Source: Clytia hemisphaerica
Lineage: Eukaryota; Cnidaria; Hydrozoa; Leptothecata; Clytiidae
NCBI GenBank assembly: GCA_902728285.1
Contig: CACVBU010000971.1
Location: forward strand, 1,133,614 to 1,197,613
Direction: 5' to 3'
DNA length: 64,000 bases
Shown here in pieces: positions 54,060-64,000 of the stretch. The notes beneath the pieces are model-generated. The model searched no databases and had not been told where the DNA came from. It worked only from the letters and a program-made list of their open reading frames with translations. The stretch's first letter is position 1. The number at the start of each line of letters is the position of its first letter. Both the position numbers and the translations under genes were made by a program.

Positions 54060-55140
54060 ATACCATCAAGTAATAATTGGTTTCTGTAAAAGTTACCACC
54101 ACAGTACTAGTTTCTCTAATAATAATCTAATTAAAAGCGCTCTTGGGAAATGATTTTATGAAATTCCATTTGGAACTGCTGGGAACAATGTGAAAACGAA
54201 AATAGAACTTAATTAACTTCAATTGTTCAAGAGCTACTAACATTTTATTTTTAGGTATGCGAATTTGTAATCCAAATACGAGTCAATAGAGATGTGGTTG
54301 AAAACTTTAGACAAAATGATGTGAGGATTTTTTTGACTGGAATTTTTGTTTGCTATCCAGGCTGATCAACCCTACAAAACCTGCTAAGCTAGAATATTTC
54401 ATTCTTAACTTACCACCCAACAGAAAGACCAAACTCTTCTTAAAATCAGACTGAACTGGGTTTAGCACAAAATTTCTCTGAAGTGATTTCTTTTACTTAT
54501 TTTTCTGTAACATCTAATCTATAAGGTCATATCTTCCTTTTTAACTTTGTTTCTTCAACAATTGATTCTAATCTAGACCTGCCTTTAGTTGCTCCAATAA
54601 ATTTCAATTTATTCGTAATTTCATGATTGGTTTATTTAATATTCTGATTTTTTTTCACAAAATTACAAGGACCCAAAAAATTAATAATTCAACTATAATT
54701 TTATGATTTTCATTGAAAAAGTATACTTTGGGAAAATTTAGAAAATTATGTGCTCAAAAATGTTAAGTTTGGTTGAAATTTGCACACTTGATCCTTGGGC
54801 GAATATCTTTTTTCAATTTTTTAAGAAATTTGTTTACGAATTTAGATTTTCTCAGACCTTGAGACTGGTCTGGAAGTACTTTTTTCTTCATTTGAAAACT
54901 CTCGGATTTAAGGACTAGTTCTTGCACATAAAACTATTAGAATATTTTGAGCTGATTGAACTTTCTTTGTTATCTTCTAAGCCTTTAATATAAATTTACT
55001 ATCTATTTTCTTTGTAACTTTCTTTCTTAGTAGTACATGTGCTACAATTTGCAAGGGAGTAATTATTTGATCTAAAGATATCATGACTGAAAAAAAATCA
55101 GAAATATTTACGATAACATGCAAAGTTTATTGATGATCGA
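54060..55140. other. Gene-free AT-rich stretch
   Basis: Only a diverged relative of the 39.7-40.0 kb tandem repeat (near 54770-54815, inverted) was recognised. Confidence 0.45.
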
Positions 55141-55149
55141 GCCTGTGAC

Positions 55150-55700
55150 TAGTCGTCGGCGACACTCTAGTCCGACAACCAAACAGTCTGAATTCAGAAG
55201 AAATGGAATCTACCCGTAGGTATGTCTACTCCGACTGCTTTTTTGTCCGAAAATAGTCGCATGATCTTACATCATTTACGAGTCTCTTATTTTGTCTGGC
55301 AGTGGCCAACCCAAAAAAAAGACGTCATAGTAACCTAGCCTAACTATTTCGCTACCCCTTTTCGCTCAAAATAACATGACCTCTTCCTACTCCACTAATC
55401 AATGTCCCCTCTCTCTGTAAGTATGTATTTTACAACTGCGACTAAAGACCATATTTATTTTAGATATAAGCCATTTTTAATAGGGCTCTATAACAGACCA
55501 ACACGGCTTTTGTGCAAATTTATGTTGTTGGCTATTAAAGCATACTGCTTTTGTTTTTTCCTGAAACACCAGTTCTTTTAACCCCTTAATCACTCGTTGT
55601 CGGACTAAATCTGTTTCGGAAAACTGGCGCAACCGTCAACTGCATTGTCGGACTTGTTTGCTGTCGGACTAGAAAATGTCGGACTGCTGACGACTCCCCC
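55150..55700. repeat. Diverged foldback with TAGTCCGACA repeats
   Basis: The left end (AGTCGTCGGCGACACTCTAG, then TCCGACAACC) and the reverse complement of the right end (AGTCGTCAGCAGTCCGACAT, then TTTCTAGTCCGACAGC) correspond loosely. GTCGGACT and AGTCCGAC occur at least six times near the ends. Probably an old MITE; target duplication not visible. Confidence 0.5.
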
Positions 55701-56058
55701 AAAAAACAGCCTTTTTAGGTGCCTATCAGACTTTAAATATGTTTGATATTGATATCTTTTGACTGAATAATTATTTTTGAGAATTCATTTCGCAATGATG
55801 TTTTATGATGTTTTATGAACAAATAATTATCAAAGTGAAAATGGTAATTATAGCACTTAACTACAAGATCTTCATATTTTCATCTTCATTTTTCAAATTT
55901 GCTCTAAAAACTTATCAATTTTAATCATTCAACTCATTCTATCTTTCCAATGATATCAAATTTTTATTTCAATTTAAGATTCCTTCAAAAGTTTAAAGAC
56001 TGCACACTTATCATAAACAGAATGGAATACTAATACTATAATAATACTTTAATAATAG

Positions 56059-57034
56059 ATGGATAAACAAGCTGTTTGGAACGCATCCACAGAAAAACTA
56101 AACGCATTAGGGCTAAAGAAGCAGGGCAGTATCATCAATTTAACGACATTTTGCATGTCATTAGCTAATGAAAACCCACAGGAACTTTCTCAAGCTATAA
56201 AAGAAGCAGCTCGGTCAAGAACACTTAATAAATCAAGAAAAAGAACAATAGAGATTGGCTGGTTGCACTACTGCAACAAAGACAAGAAGTACATATCTGT
56301 TAGAGGACCCAAAGGGGGTTTGAGGAAGTTACCAAAAGTCAACGAAACAACAACTTTGAGGGAACTCCTTGTTAAGGCTACAAATATTTTCTTCAAAAGA
56401 GGAAAATCCATTATAGGCAATGCAGACCAAATGATTTGATATACCTGGAATTAGAAATTCAGAAAAGAAGCATGACGATTTACCCTTAGGAACTGAAGGT
56501 GGCTTGTCTTCACGCTTAATTGGAAGCTCAGAAGAAAGACGTCAATTAAACAAAACCATTGATGAAGCCTTTCAGGAATCGTTGGCAAAAGACTCAGCTA
56601 AGAAGGACACAAATGGTTCAATGTCAAATGAAGAAGATGATCTTAGAGATACAAATGTTGTGTCAATGTCAAATGAAGAAGATGATCTTAGAAAATCATA
56701 TCACGCCAAAAGAAGACAAAGGCTCCCCAAAGAGCCAGAATTGAACGAAGATGCATTCCTGTTAGGTGTTAGAACCCAAGATGGGACCAGACGGATGCTT
56801 TTTACTTCAAATGCTACCAGTCAACAAATTTATGACTGGGTTGGGCTCATGGATGATAGCCCTATATTTTTTGAATTTATCTTCCAGAGAAATTTGGTTC
56901 ATCCTGAAAGCAATACTAGGAGGGGTGAAACTGGGTCCGAAAAATTAACGAGATTTGGACACGCATTAATTTACCCGAGTAGCGAAAGTATTACGGTGAT
57001 ATCGGAAAAAAAAATTAAAAAAGACAATTTCTGA
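56059..57034 (+). pseudogene. Broken gene with a UBX/ubiquitin-like segment, unnamed metazoan family
   Basis: The first frame (ATG 56059, stop 56437-56439) encodes a helical N-terminus and IEIGWLHYCNKDKKYISVRG followed by PKGGLRKL and LRELLVKATNIFFKRGKSII. A one-base shift then gives FDIPGIRNSEKKHDDLPLGT. The second frame (56504-57034) has a 15-residue duplication (SMSNEEDDLR twice, DNA repeat at 56620/56665) and then AFLLGVRTQDGTRRMLFTSN, QQIYDWVGLMDDSPIFFEFI, spacing that resembles a UBX-type ubiquitin fold (dG-x-R-x-x-x-F...I-Y-D-x-V). Proteins with this IGW-x-H N-terminal block and a UBX-like middle are found in cnidarians and fish, sometimes before a HECT ligase domain; no HECT domain is present here. 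Function not assigned. Confidence 0.5.
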
Positions 57035-57039
57035 AATGA

Positions 57040-58815
57040 AACATTGAATTCTTGCACCGTGGATAATTTCAATGATGAAATTTCAATAGAATCTATATAA
57101 TAGTAAAATTTTATTAACTGCGGTAAATTATTTTCCTCTAATCCAATTATCATTCTTATTCTTACAAAAAATGGAAGAAAACTTTTTTATTCGACGGCAA
57201 TTCCCAAGGGAAATCTTTACCGACATCTATCAATCAATGATACGTTTAAGGAGTTCATTAAAGTATCAAACTTCATAGAGTCGTCTGGGAATTTCCTCAA
57301 AAACCTCAAGTAAATTTCTAGGCAAAAGTGAAATCATGTACCAGTTTCAAGACGCTTCATTCAGTATGTGTTCGTTCAATCTGTAATTGAATGCTAATGA
57401 TGAGGCGTCCCTAGGGCGGCCCTAATCGTTCGCAGTGTGTTCGTGCTGCAAGGGAAGATAGTGGACGGTGTAAACGAAAGTGACCTCGCTACTTGTATGA
57501 CGCGATCAAACATCAATTGAGTCCTCTAGGTAGCGCGTTCATACGCTATGATCGATTAGACATAGCCTTCGAGCCTATGCTGGTGGAATGAGTGAGCACA
57601 AAATAATTGTACAGAATTATTTTAATTTAACACAGTAAAAAATTAAATAATTTAGAACTTCTAAAAATATAACAATCACTCAAACGTTGGGTTGATAGGA
57701 ATGCTATCGATTTCAATTCTCTATTGATAGATTTTGGCTTGAAGATAAAATGGTGTAAATGGGGCCGTTTAATAAGTTTGATTGATCGTCTAGATCAGAC
57801 TTACGCGCTCGAGTTCTTGGTTCAATATATAAAGAGTGGGGGTCTGATCTGGTATTTTTATTCCTACAGTATTAACATTTTTCTCTTTTTTTTTGAATTT
57901 TAGTCACGTTCATCTGTTCGATAATGTTGATCTTTGCGTCTCTAGTTAAATCATGGGTTGTTTGGTGAAAGCGTTCACGAGCTGGAATTGTTTCTGGGCT
58001 TTAGAGTTTTATAGCTATTGAATTTTCTCTCCCTTTTACCGATAAATTTGATATTTGATGTATCCCAGTCATGATACAGATGCTTTTGCAGTTCACTTTG
58101 TGGAAAATCAGATACATTCTTTTAGTTTGTTGACTGCTATCAGATATCTATGTTTATTCATGAAAGTTTTTCAAGTTTTGTTCAATAATGATCTAATTGC
58201 TAAAGAGATTTCCGCAGAAAATATTGCAATGTAATTTCCTGAACAAAATTTTGAAAAGAGTCAACCGTTGAGGTAGTTTAGCTCTTGAAGTAAGTAACTC
58301 ATCATTCAAATGTACAACTGGGATTCAAAGAGTTAAAAACGTTATTTATTTATTTATAGAGCCCAAAGAAGAGGAGTAAATGCAGTTTGAAAGCGCGCAC
58401 CGTTCCAATTTGTGTAACAAATGGCTTTTTCTTGAAAGATTTCGAGGGAGAGAGACTCCAAAGGTAAATGTTAGTTTAAGAATACTCACTACCATTGCTA
58501 TGTAAGGTGACACTTTTCTCACGTGATTTGAACTCAATAAACGTGAAAGCTGAAAGATGAAAACAAGGGAATCCCATGCTTGTTCACCAATTTATTTAAA
58601 ACTTTCAAGTAAAATTAAGTACCCTTAGCTATCGGACCGTTAAGACACGATAGTCTTACATTAATGATTTATTATTTTAGACTTACGGAGAGGATATTGG
58701 TTATCCCATTCCATGCGAACCAACAATTCAAGGACTTGCATGATTCATGGAAGCTCCGTGATGACTTGGTGTCATTTCTCAAGTTGGCAGAAGATTTACT
58801 GCCGTTCCTATTGCG
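57040..58815. other. Gene-free stretch
   Basis: No coding segment supported. A TATA-box-like ATATATAAAG at about 57826 in a GC-balanced patch could be a promoter, but no gene follows. A CATAG-CCTTCGAGC-CTATG palindromic region near 57560-57580 superficially recalls a tRNA T-arm but no cloverleaf forms. Confidence 0.45.
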
Positions 58816-58821
58816 CATAAA

Positions 58822-58971
58822 TTTCGGAGTGATTTAACTCATGGAAATCGAGCAGCTGAAGTAATCGGGAAGTTTCCCAAAATAAAGGGACCTCGGGACA
58901 TCCATAATTATGGCCTGTTATTAGCATGCATGAAAAGAAAAGAACCGAAGACTATCTTCAAGATGTATTAG
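58822..58971 (+). other. Unidentified open coding-like stretch
   Basis: About 49 codons (FRSDLTHGNRAAEVIGKFPK, IKGPRDIHNYGLLLACMKRK) end at a TAG. The composition is protein-like, upstream sequence (58685-58820) is partly open in another frame, and no family is recognised. Likely a decayed exon. Confidence 0.3.
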
Positions 58972-60309
58972 ACGATATCTCCTATAATTCGTTGGGAAAA
59001 GGTTTATGAACATTGAACGAAACTGTGACAGTCATTGACAGTCAGTCATGACACTAAGATTTGCGAAGATCTTTCGTTAAGAACATAGCCTTTGAAGCAA
59101 ATCAAAAGCAAATTTAAATCAATGGGATCAAGACTAGTACTTCAAGAAAATTTTGATTTTAGAGCTTTAGGACTGTACAATTGGTTTTGAAGAAGTATGT
59201 TGATAAAACTTTTGATACTTGTTCCCAGACGTAGTACACTAAAAGTATTTCTAACTTACAGTATATGGCCCCCAGTATGTCTAAGCTGTCTTTATTCCAT
59301 AGATTTATGGTTCGAGATTTATAATGAGTCATATTTTAGGAATTTCTTTTCGTTTTTTCGAAGGGTTAATTTTATTATCAGAATTAATTAATTTTTCTTG
59401 AGGCTTACCTGTCGTTATGTAATGTAATTATGTTTCAGTTATGTAATTAGCGAACGGTTTTATGGTTATATTTTTACGAATTTCAGTCAGTACTCTTAAT
59501 TTCCAAAAAAAATCAAACCGTTTCTCATTGGGGTTGCGCAGTTATGTGTTACTTTTATTTCATTTTAGAGCTTTTTCGCAAATAGGATAGAAATTGAAAT
59601 TTTTGAAAAAAGTTGGCTTATTTCACGAAAATTTATCCCATTAAAGTATGGTTCATGAGGTCATTTATTAGCTTTTGCCATTGTAATTTTATTTTTACCC
59701 AATTGTTTTTAAACACATGTTCAATAAAGATACAAATACATAATACATAATGATAGAAATGTACCGACTGCCAGAAGTATTCCATTGGCTATTAAAATTG
59801 GCGAATTTTCAACCTTAGTAGCCTGTTGTTATATCTGACACGTTTTTGTATTAAAGCTTATTTCGTCATTCCTTTTTACTTCTTTTCTGTATTTCAACGC
59901 AAAAGTTGCGCTTAAAAATTCCCCTCAAAGCTAAGAATAACAAGGCTAACAGATAAGGTATGGTTAATACATTGAAAGTAAAACTTTAAGAAACTTTGGT
60001 GCGAAACTTCATATTTAATATTATTCATTGGATGGAATTCCGTGATTAGATCAAGCAAAATCTTTGAAACTGTTTTTTTCATCTAAAATGAAAGTGGCCC
60101 TAGGATTTTCCGTTTAAAGGATGGGATCATTCCCTAGCACCATCCTACCCACTGGAGTGGTTTGAGTACCTCAAAAGAAGAAATTTCGGCGAGAATTTAA
60201 TTTGGTGGATGGTCCAAAAAATCTTTTTAGAGCGGAATTTAATTTAGCGGATGATGGGTTTTAATGATTAAAATTTAGGTGTAAATGTTTTATGGCCTAA
60301 ATGAAAAGT

Positions 60310-60460
60310 AGTGAGAGTGTTGAGAATGAAGAGAGTACCGACTGTAGTGAGAGCATTGAGAGGGGTGAATGTATTGAGAGCATTGAGAGGGGTGAACGTA
60401 GTGAGTGCATTGAGTGTAGTTTGAGTATAGAGATTGCGAGATCAATGAGAGGGGAGGGGG
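60310..60460 (+). repeat. 27-bp minisatellite
   Basis: Units of the form GTAGTGAGAGCATTGAGAGG plus GGTGAAT start at about 60337, 60364 (variant) and 60391, with degenerate GAGAGTGTTGAGAATGA and GCATTGAGTGTAGTTTG units on the sides. Confidence 0.85.
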
Positions 60461-60947
60461 CGAGTTAAGTTACTGAGTGCATGGCGAGCGCATAAATAAA
60501 GTAATATTCATATTGCACATTTTCTAGCATCGTATTACATTTTTACTTTGGCCGTCACACGTTAATATACTCCATGAAATGTCAGTCCGTTACATAAGGT
60601 AGTTCTGAACAAGTTGGCCAGACACGTATATGTAATGCACCAAGTCCAAGCCCATTTTTCATTAGCAATTTTGAAGAAGCCCTAGGAAAATGAAAAAAAT
60701 GTATTTGTTCGACCATTCTTTAGGAGCAAAATACTTTTAAATATAACAAAATGACTCATGTTTAAATTAGCGGAAGTGTCACTTTATTAAAACTTTGTGT
60801 TCCTTCATTTTCCATTCTCAACACCCTCTCAGGCTTTCTTTTATTTGTTTTATAGCTCAATCATGTAAGAAAGGCTTTTATATAGGACTATTATTGTATT
60901 TTTATATCTGAAGAAGCTAATCAAATTTCAGAAAACGCTAAAACTTT

Positions 60948-62810
60948 TTAGCATTGTAGCACTGTTTCTATGACATCAAACAATTAAGCTATAGTTCATT
61001 ACTATAAAATAAAAGAGAAACATAGTGTGATTAAACTTTTTGTTAATTTCATTCCAGTCAGTTATGATACTTTTTTTCTATTGGATGTAGACAATATCCA
61101 TATCTGACCAAAGTGTTAATTGTTATCTAGAAATAAATAAGAAAATTGCCAAAACGTCAGAAACAAAATAAAGATATCCATTTTTACTTGATAAAACTCC
61201 AATAACACTTTAAACTAACAAGCTACAAACTTTAAGTCACAAAGCGCAAACTCCAGAAAAACACAATTTGCATCAAAAACTTTGCAAAACGTAGTTCATA
61301 TTTATAACATTTCAACAGGAACTGTATTTTGGTAGACTTGGTCAAATTACAGAAACCAATTGTCAGTTGTCTGCAAGGCCAATGAAGTACGTAAAAACTG
61401 ACTGCTATTCAGTCAAAGCCAAAATTTGGCAAGGTCAGATAAACATAATTTGCATCCAGTCTGCGTAAATAAATTTTGTAGTTTAGTACCGTCAAGTTAC
61501 ACAATATGCACACAACCATCTTGAAGACTTTGCTGGTCGCAAATGAAAATCGAAAGCAAAACTTAAAATTCATAACTATGCAAGAAAGCTCATTTCCCGC
61601 CGTTTTGCTTAAAGCTCCCTTTTGATTGGTCTTTGAATTTGGGCGATTGCTTTACCACCTTGGCGGAATAAACACACAACCATAATAAATAAATTCATCA
61701 GGGCAGCGGAATGGCAATCAATTTCAACTGGGAGTCCTCCCTTCTGTGCCAAGCACTAGCAGTGTTTTTTAAACTTTAAAACAATGTTAAATGAAGACCA
61801 GATGGATCTGTTTGTTATGACTGTGCAAGTTGTGACGAGAGTGTGCATGTTGTGTAGCTTGAAGGTATAATTCATTAAATTCTAGAAACCATTTTTCATA
61901 ACTTTCTGCAGTCCGCTTTCTGCAAGTCTGATAAGAGACATGTATAAACTGTTATCGCCATTCATTCCATGCCATCATTCTATTCAGTCAAAACGTGCAC
62001 CAAGGTTAAAAAACACAATCTGCGTCTTGAACTGCGTGAAAAATAGTTTGATCTATTTCAACAATAACTGTATATATTAATATTAATATCATTGATCAAA
62101 TTCCGAAGACCATTTGTCATAATTAAAGTCCAATAATAGGAGATGTGATGTCATCATATGGTTCCCAACATCTGATCGACTCTGATTTACGGTCAGCAGG
62201 TAGAGTTGGAGAGTGCTGCTTTGCTGGATTTCCACTGTCGACCTCTGCACGCTCTGTGTTTACAAGTTTTCAAATCGAAGTAGCGAGCCGCATGCTAATG
62301 GAGAGTAAACCGAAAACCAGTTTATTCACGGTTTCTCAATTTTTTAATTCGGATCAGTCCACACGGATTCCCTTTCAACAAGATGTAGCTGCTTCTTAAC
62401 AGAAAAATATTTTCGACCGACCGACTGAACGACCCCCACTTTTTTAAGTAGAAATGACGGGAACCAAACAATTTTTTGCGTATCGCCTTATCAAACACGT
62501 CCGAGTCCAAAAAAGCACGATTGCATCCAGTCGTTATCAAATTTAGACAGTAGCTGTGCTTTTGTAAACTTTATCAAATCCCAATAACATTATAACACCA
62601 TCAATTCCCCCCTAGAGGCAAACAAGAAAAATATGTTTTTATTGCAAAAACTAATAAAAAGCAGCAATAAAAAGTATCAGAAAATTCAACATAAACAAAA
62701 ACTTGAGTAAACGGCTTTAAAGCTTCAAAAGATGTAGAAAAAGAATCCCCTTGATGAAAATCAAGTGTTTGATTTGCCGAGTTAAAAAAATAAATGATAG
62801 AAATTGAAGA
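60948..62810 (+). repeat. 2.1-kb dispersed repeat, copy 2
   Basis: Partner of 15163-17260 in the same orientation, 46 kb away. It lacks the 218-bp MITE, has several short deletions and lies outside any recognisable MULE ends, so it is an independent copy of the family. No coding domain; the 84-codon frame at 62145 is not conserved in the other copy. Confidence 0.9.
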
Positions 62811-63311
62811 AATTTCAAAACTACTTTAAATTGTATCCAAACGTCAGCCACATTCATAGCCTGGGAATCGAAGCTCAAAATCTTAGAAAAAAGAAAAAAC
62901 ACTCACCTCACAAAGTTCTAAGATTATAGAGCTTGGTGCAGGTAGATTAGTCTGACACAGAATGTTATAAACAGTCTGTGTGTGAACCCTTGTTGACAGA
63001 CTTTCTGAATTTTGGAAACCCAGGCAAACACACATAATCAACTTACCATAAAAACTCCTTCACAAGCTCTAAAGACTTTCAAAACTACTAAAAACCACAT
63101 CAAAACATCAGCCACATGTATTTAGACTTCCAGCCAACAGCCATTTTGTTTCTAAATAAATCTATGTTTTCATTTTCACTTGTTTTCCTTTTTTCCGCAG
63201 AGTCAGCTTTTTTCCATAAATTATGCGCACGCATCAAAATTATCAAAATACGTGCGAAAGTACTGTTAAGTAATACGCACAAAATCTGGCAAATCAGACT
63301 GAACCTGTATT

Positions 63312-63410
63312 GCGGGGAAAAGTCTCCCTGCAGACGAGTTACCCGCGCCAAGCGTTAAACAAGCAGTAAAAAAATCATAAACTAGACTGTGAACAAAGTT
63401 TAACGCTTGG
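63312..63410 (+). ncRNA. Candidate structured element, hairpin pair of tandem unit 1
   Basis: Stem I: GCGGGGA (63312-63318) with TCCCTGC (63325-63331), one G-T pair. Stem II: CCAAGCGTTAAAC (63348-63360) with GTTTAACGCTTGG (63398-63410), 13 perfect pairs around a 37-nt loop. The homologous unit 2 has the same two stems with different bases. Whether it acts as RNA or as DNA is unknown; the label is a hypothesis. Confidence 0.35.
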
Positions 63411-63620
63411 ATTCCTAGGCTACCACATTCATAAAGGCTCTTTTCCATCTGCCATTTTGTTTAAAAATGAACCTGTGTTTTCATTTTCATTTGTTTATAT
63501 TTTTTTGCCATGTCAGCTTTTTCCATAAATTATGCACGCGCATCGAGAAGTATTGAAAACCTAGCGAAAATTACGCTCAGTGACTGGGCGTGTACTGACC
63601 AATTAGATACACTCGCATAT

Positions 63621-63718
63621 GCAGGGACAAATATCCCTGCAGAGGAGTTAGTTGGACCAGACCGTAAACCAGAGACAAGATTATAAAAAACTAGACGGTG
63701 AAATAGTTTACGGTCTGG
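63621..63718 (+). ncRNA. Candidate structured element, hairpin pair of tandem unit 2
   Basis: Stem I: GCAGGGA (63621-63627) with TCCCTGC (63634-63640), all Watson-Crick. Stem II: CCAGACCGTAAAC (63657-63669) with GTTTACGGTCTGG (63706-63718), 13 perfect pairs around a 36-nt loop. It lies 308-309 bp after the equivalent stems of unit 1. Confidence 0.35.
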
Positions 63719-64000
63719 ATATCCAGGCTAATCCAAGACCTGCTTTTTTTGCCGCGTGGGTGCATTTAGTGATCCAAGACCTGCGAGACTTAGAAATTAT
63801 TCATTTTCTAGCTATCTAAGACCTTCATCTGCAATCACGTCTGAAATTCGGTTCAAATTGGCTGTCACACTAGGAAAGAGAAAATCACACGCATCCTTTT
63901 CAATTTGATTAACACATTTGCAGCCTGATTCTTTTATGTGCGATTTCCGTTGTTTGCTTTTACATAGAGCGCAGAGCAAACGCTTAGTAATTTTCTGTTA

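Larger units (their letters stand above)
62812..63735 (+). repeat. Tandem repeat, about 310-bp unit, two full copies and one partial
   Basis: Unit 1 (about 63115-63422) and unit 2 (about 63440-63730) share GCCATTTTGTTT, TTTTCATTTTCA-TTGTTT, AGCTTTTTTCCATAAATTATG, GCACGCGCATC-like sequence, TCCCTGCAGA-GAGTTA and a distal hairpin. A partial relative lies at 62815-62880 (AAACTACT...CAGCCACATTCATAGCCTGG compared with 63080-63120). Nothing suggests protein coding. Confidence 0.8.

Noticed and set aside
57545-57600. tRNA-like TAGCGCGTT...CCTTCGAGCC
   Set aside because: No acceptor stem and the putative T-loop has the wrong size.
62145-62399. 84-codon open frame in the 2.1-kb repeat
   Set aside because: Interrupted and frame-shifted in the other copy (16600-16870); no constraint.

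Overview
The window looks like AT-rich chromosomal DNA of an invertebrate animal, most likely a cnidarian or another early-branching metazoan. That assignment is inference. It rests on GT/AG-type splice signals, long AT-rich non-coding tracts, and a transposon mix (Penelope-like, DIRS, BEL/Pao, THAP/P-element-like, several MULE-like lineages, many TA-flanked foldback MITEs) of the kind seen in cnidarian, sponge and mollusc genomes. I found no intact host gene: every recognisable coding segment carries frameshifts, in-frame stops or truncations. The window is essentially a transposon graveyard with several readable nested insertions.

Layout. 0-3 kb: a 5'-truncated Penelope-like/GIY-YIG retroelement copy, then a 993-bp foldback MITE. 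3-5.7 kb: an inverted and directly repeated degenerate block ending in a BEL/Pao tail. 6.4-10.4 kb (minus): a multi-exon THAP + P-element-like transposase pseudogene whose second intron is invaded by another Penelope-like copy with a 12-bp target-site duplication (TSD). 10.6-19.8 kb: a DIRS retrotransposon (gag, RT-RNase H, methyltransferase-like region, tyrosine recombinase, inverted terminal repeats) split by a 5.2-kb MULE transposon that separates the recombinase HxxR motif from its C-terminal tyrosine. The MULE itself contains a 2.1-kb repeat (second copy at 60.9-62.8 kb) and at least two more nested MITEs, one with a readable empty site. 19.8-21.6 kb: a second DIRS-type terminal repeat pair and a satellite. 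21.8-24.8 kb: two different Mutator-like/SWIM transposase remnants. 25.3-29.1 kb: a degenerate gene of an unnamed family with two Tudor-like segments, interrupted by a 2.3-kb foldback element.

30.7-40.8 kb: a single 10.06-kb MULE-like element bounded by perfect 10-bp TSDs and about 44-bp terminal inverted repeats (TIRs), carrying minus-strand transposase exons (core domain, SWIM finger, C-terminal zinc segment), duplicated exons and its own MITE passengers. 41-44 kb: a satellite and a foldback element. 45.3-46.6 kb: an alpha-kinase pseudogene. 46.7-56 kb: mainly non-coding with several TIR elements. 56.1-57.0 kb: a broken gene with a ubiquitin-like (UBX-type) segment. 57-64 kb: non-coding, with the second copy of the 2.1-kb repeat and a terminal tandem repeat whose two units contain homologous 13-bp hairpins that differ in sequence but keep full complementarity.

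The most unusual observations are that covarying hairpin pair, the large TSD-bounded MULE, the DIRS/MULE nesting, and the foldback element lying between two reading frames that remain in phase around it.
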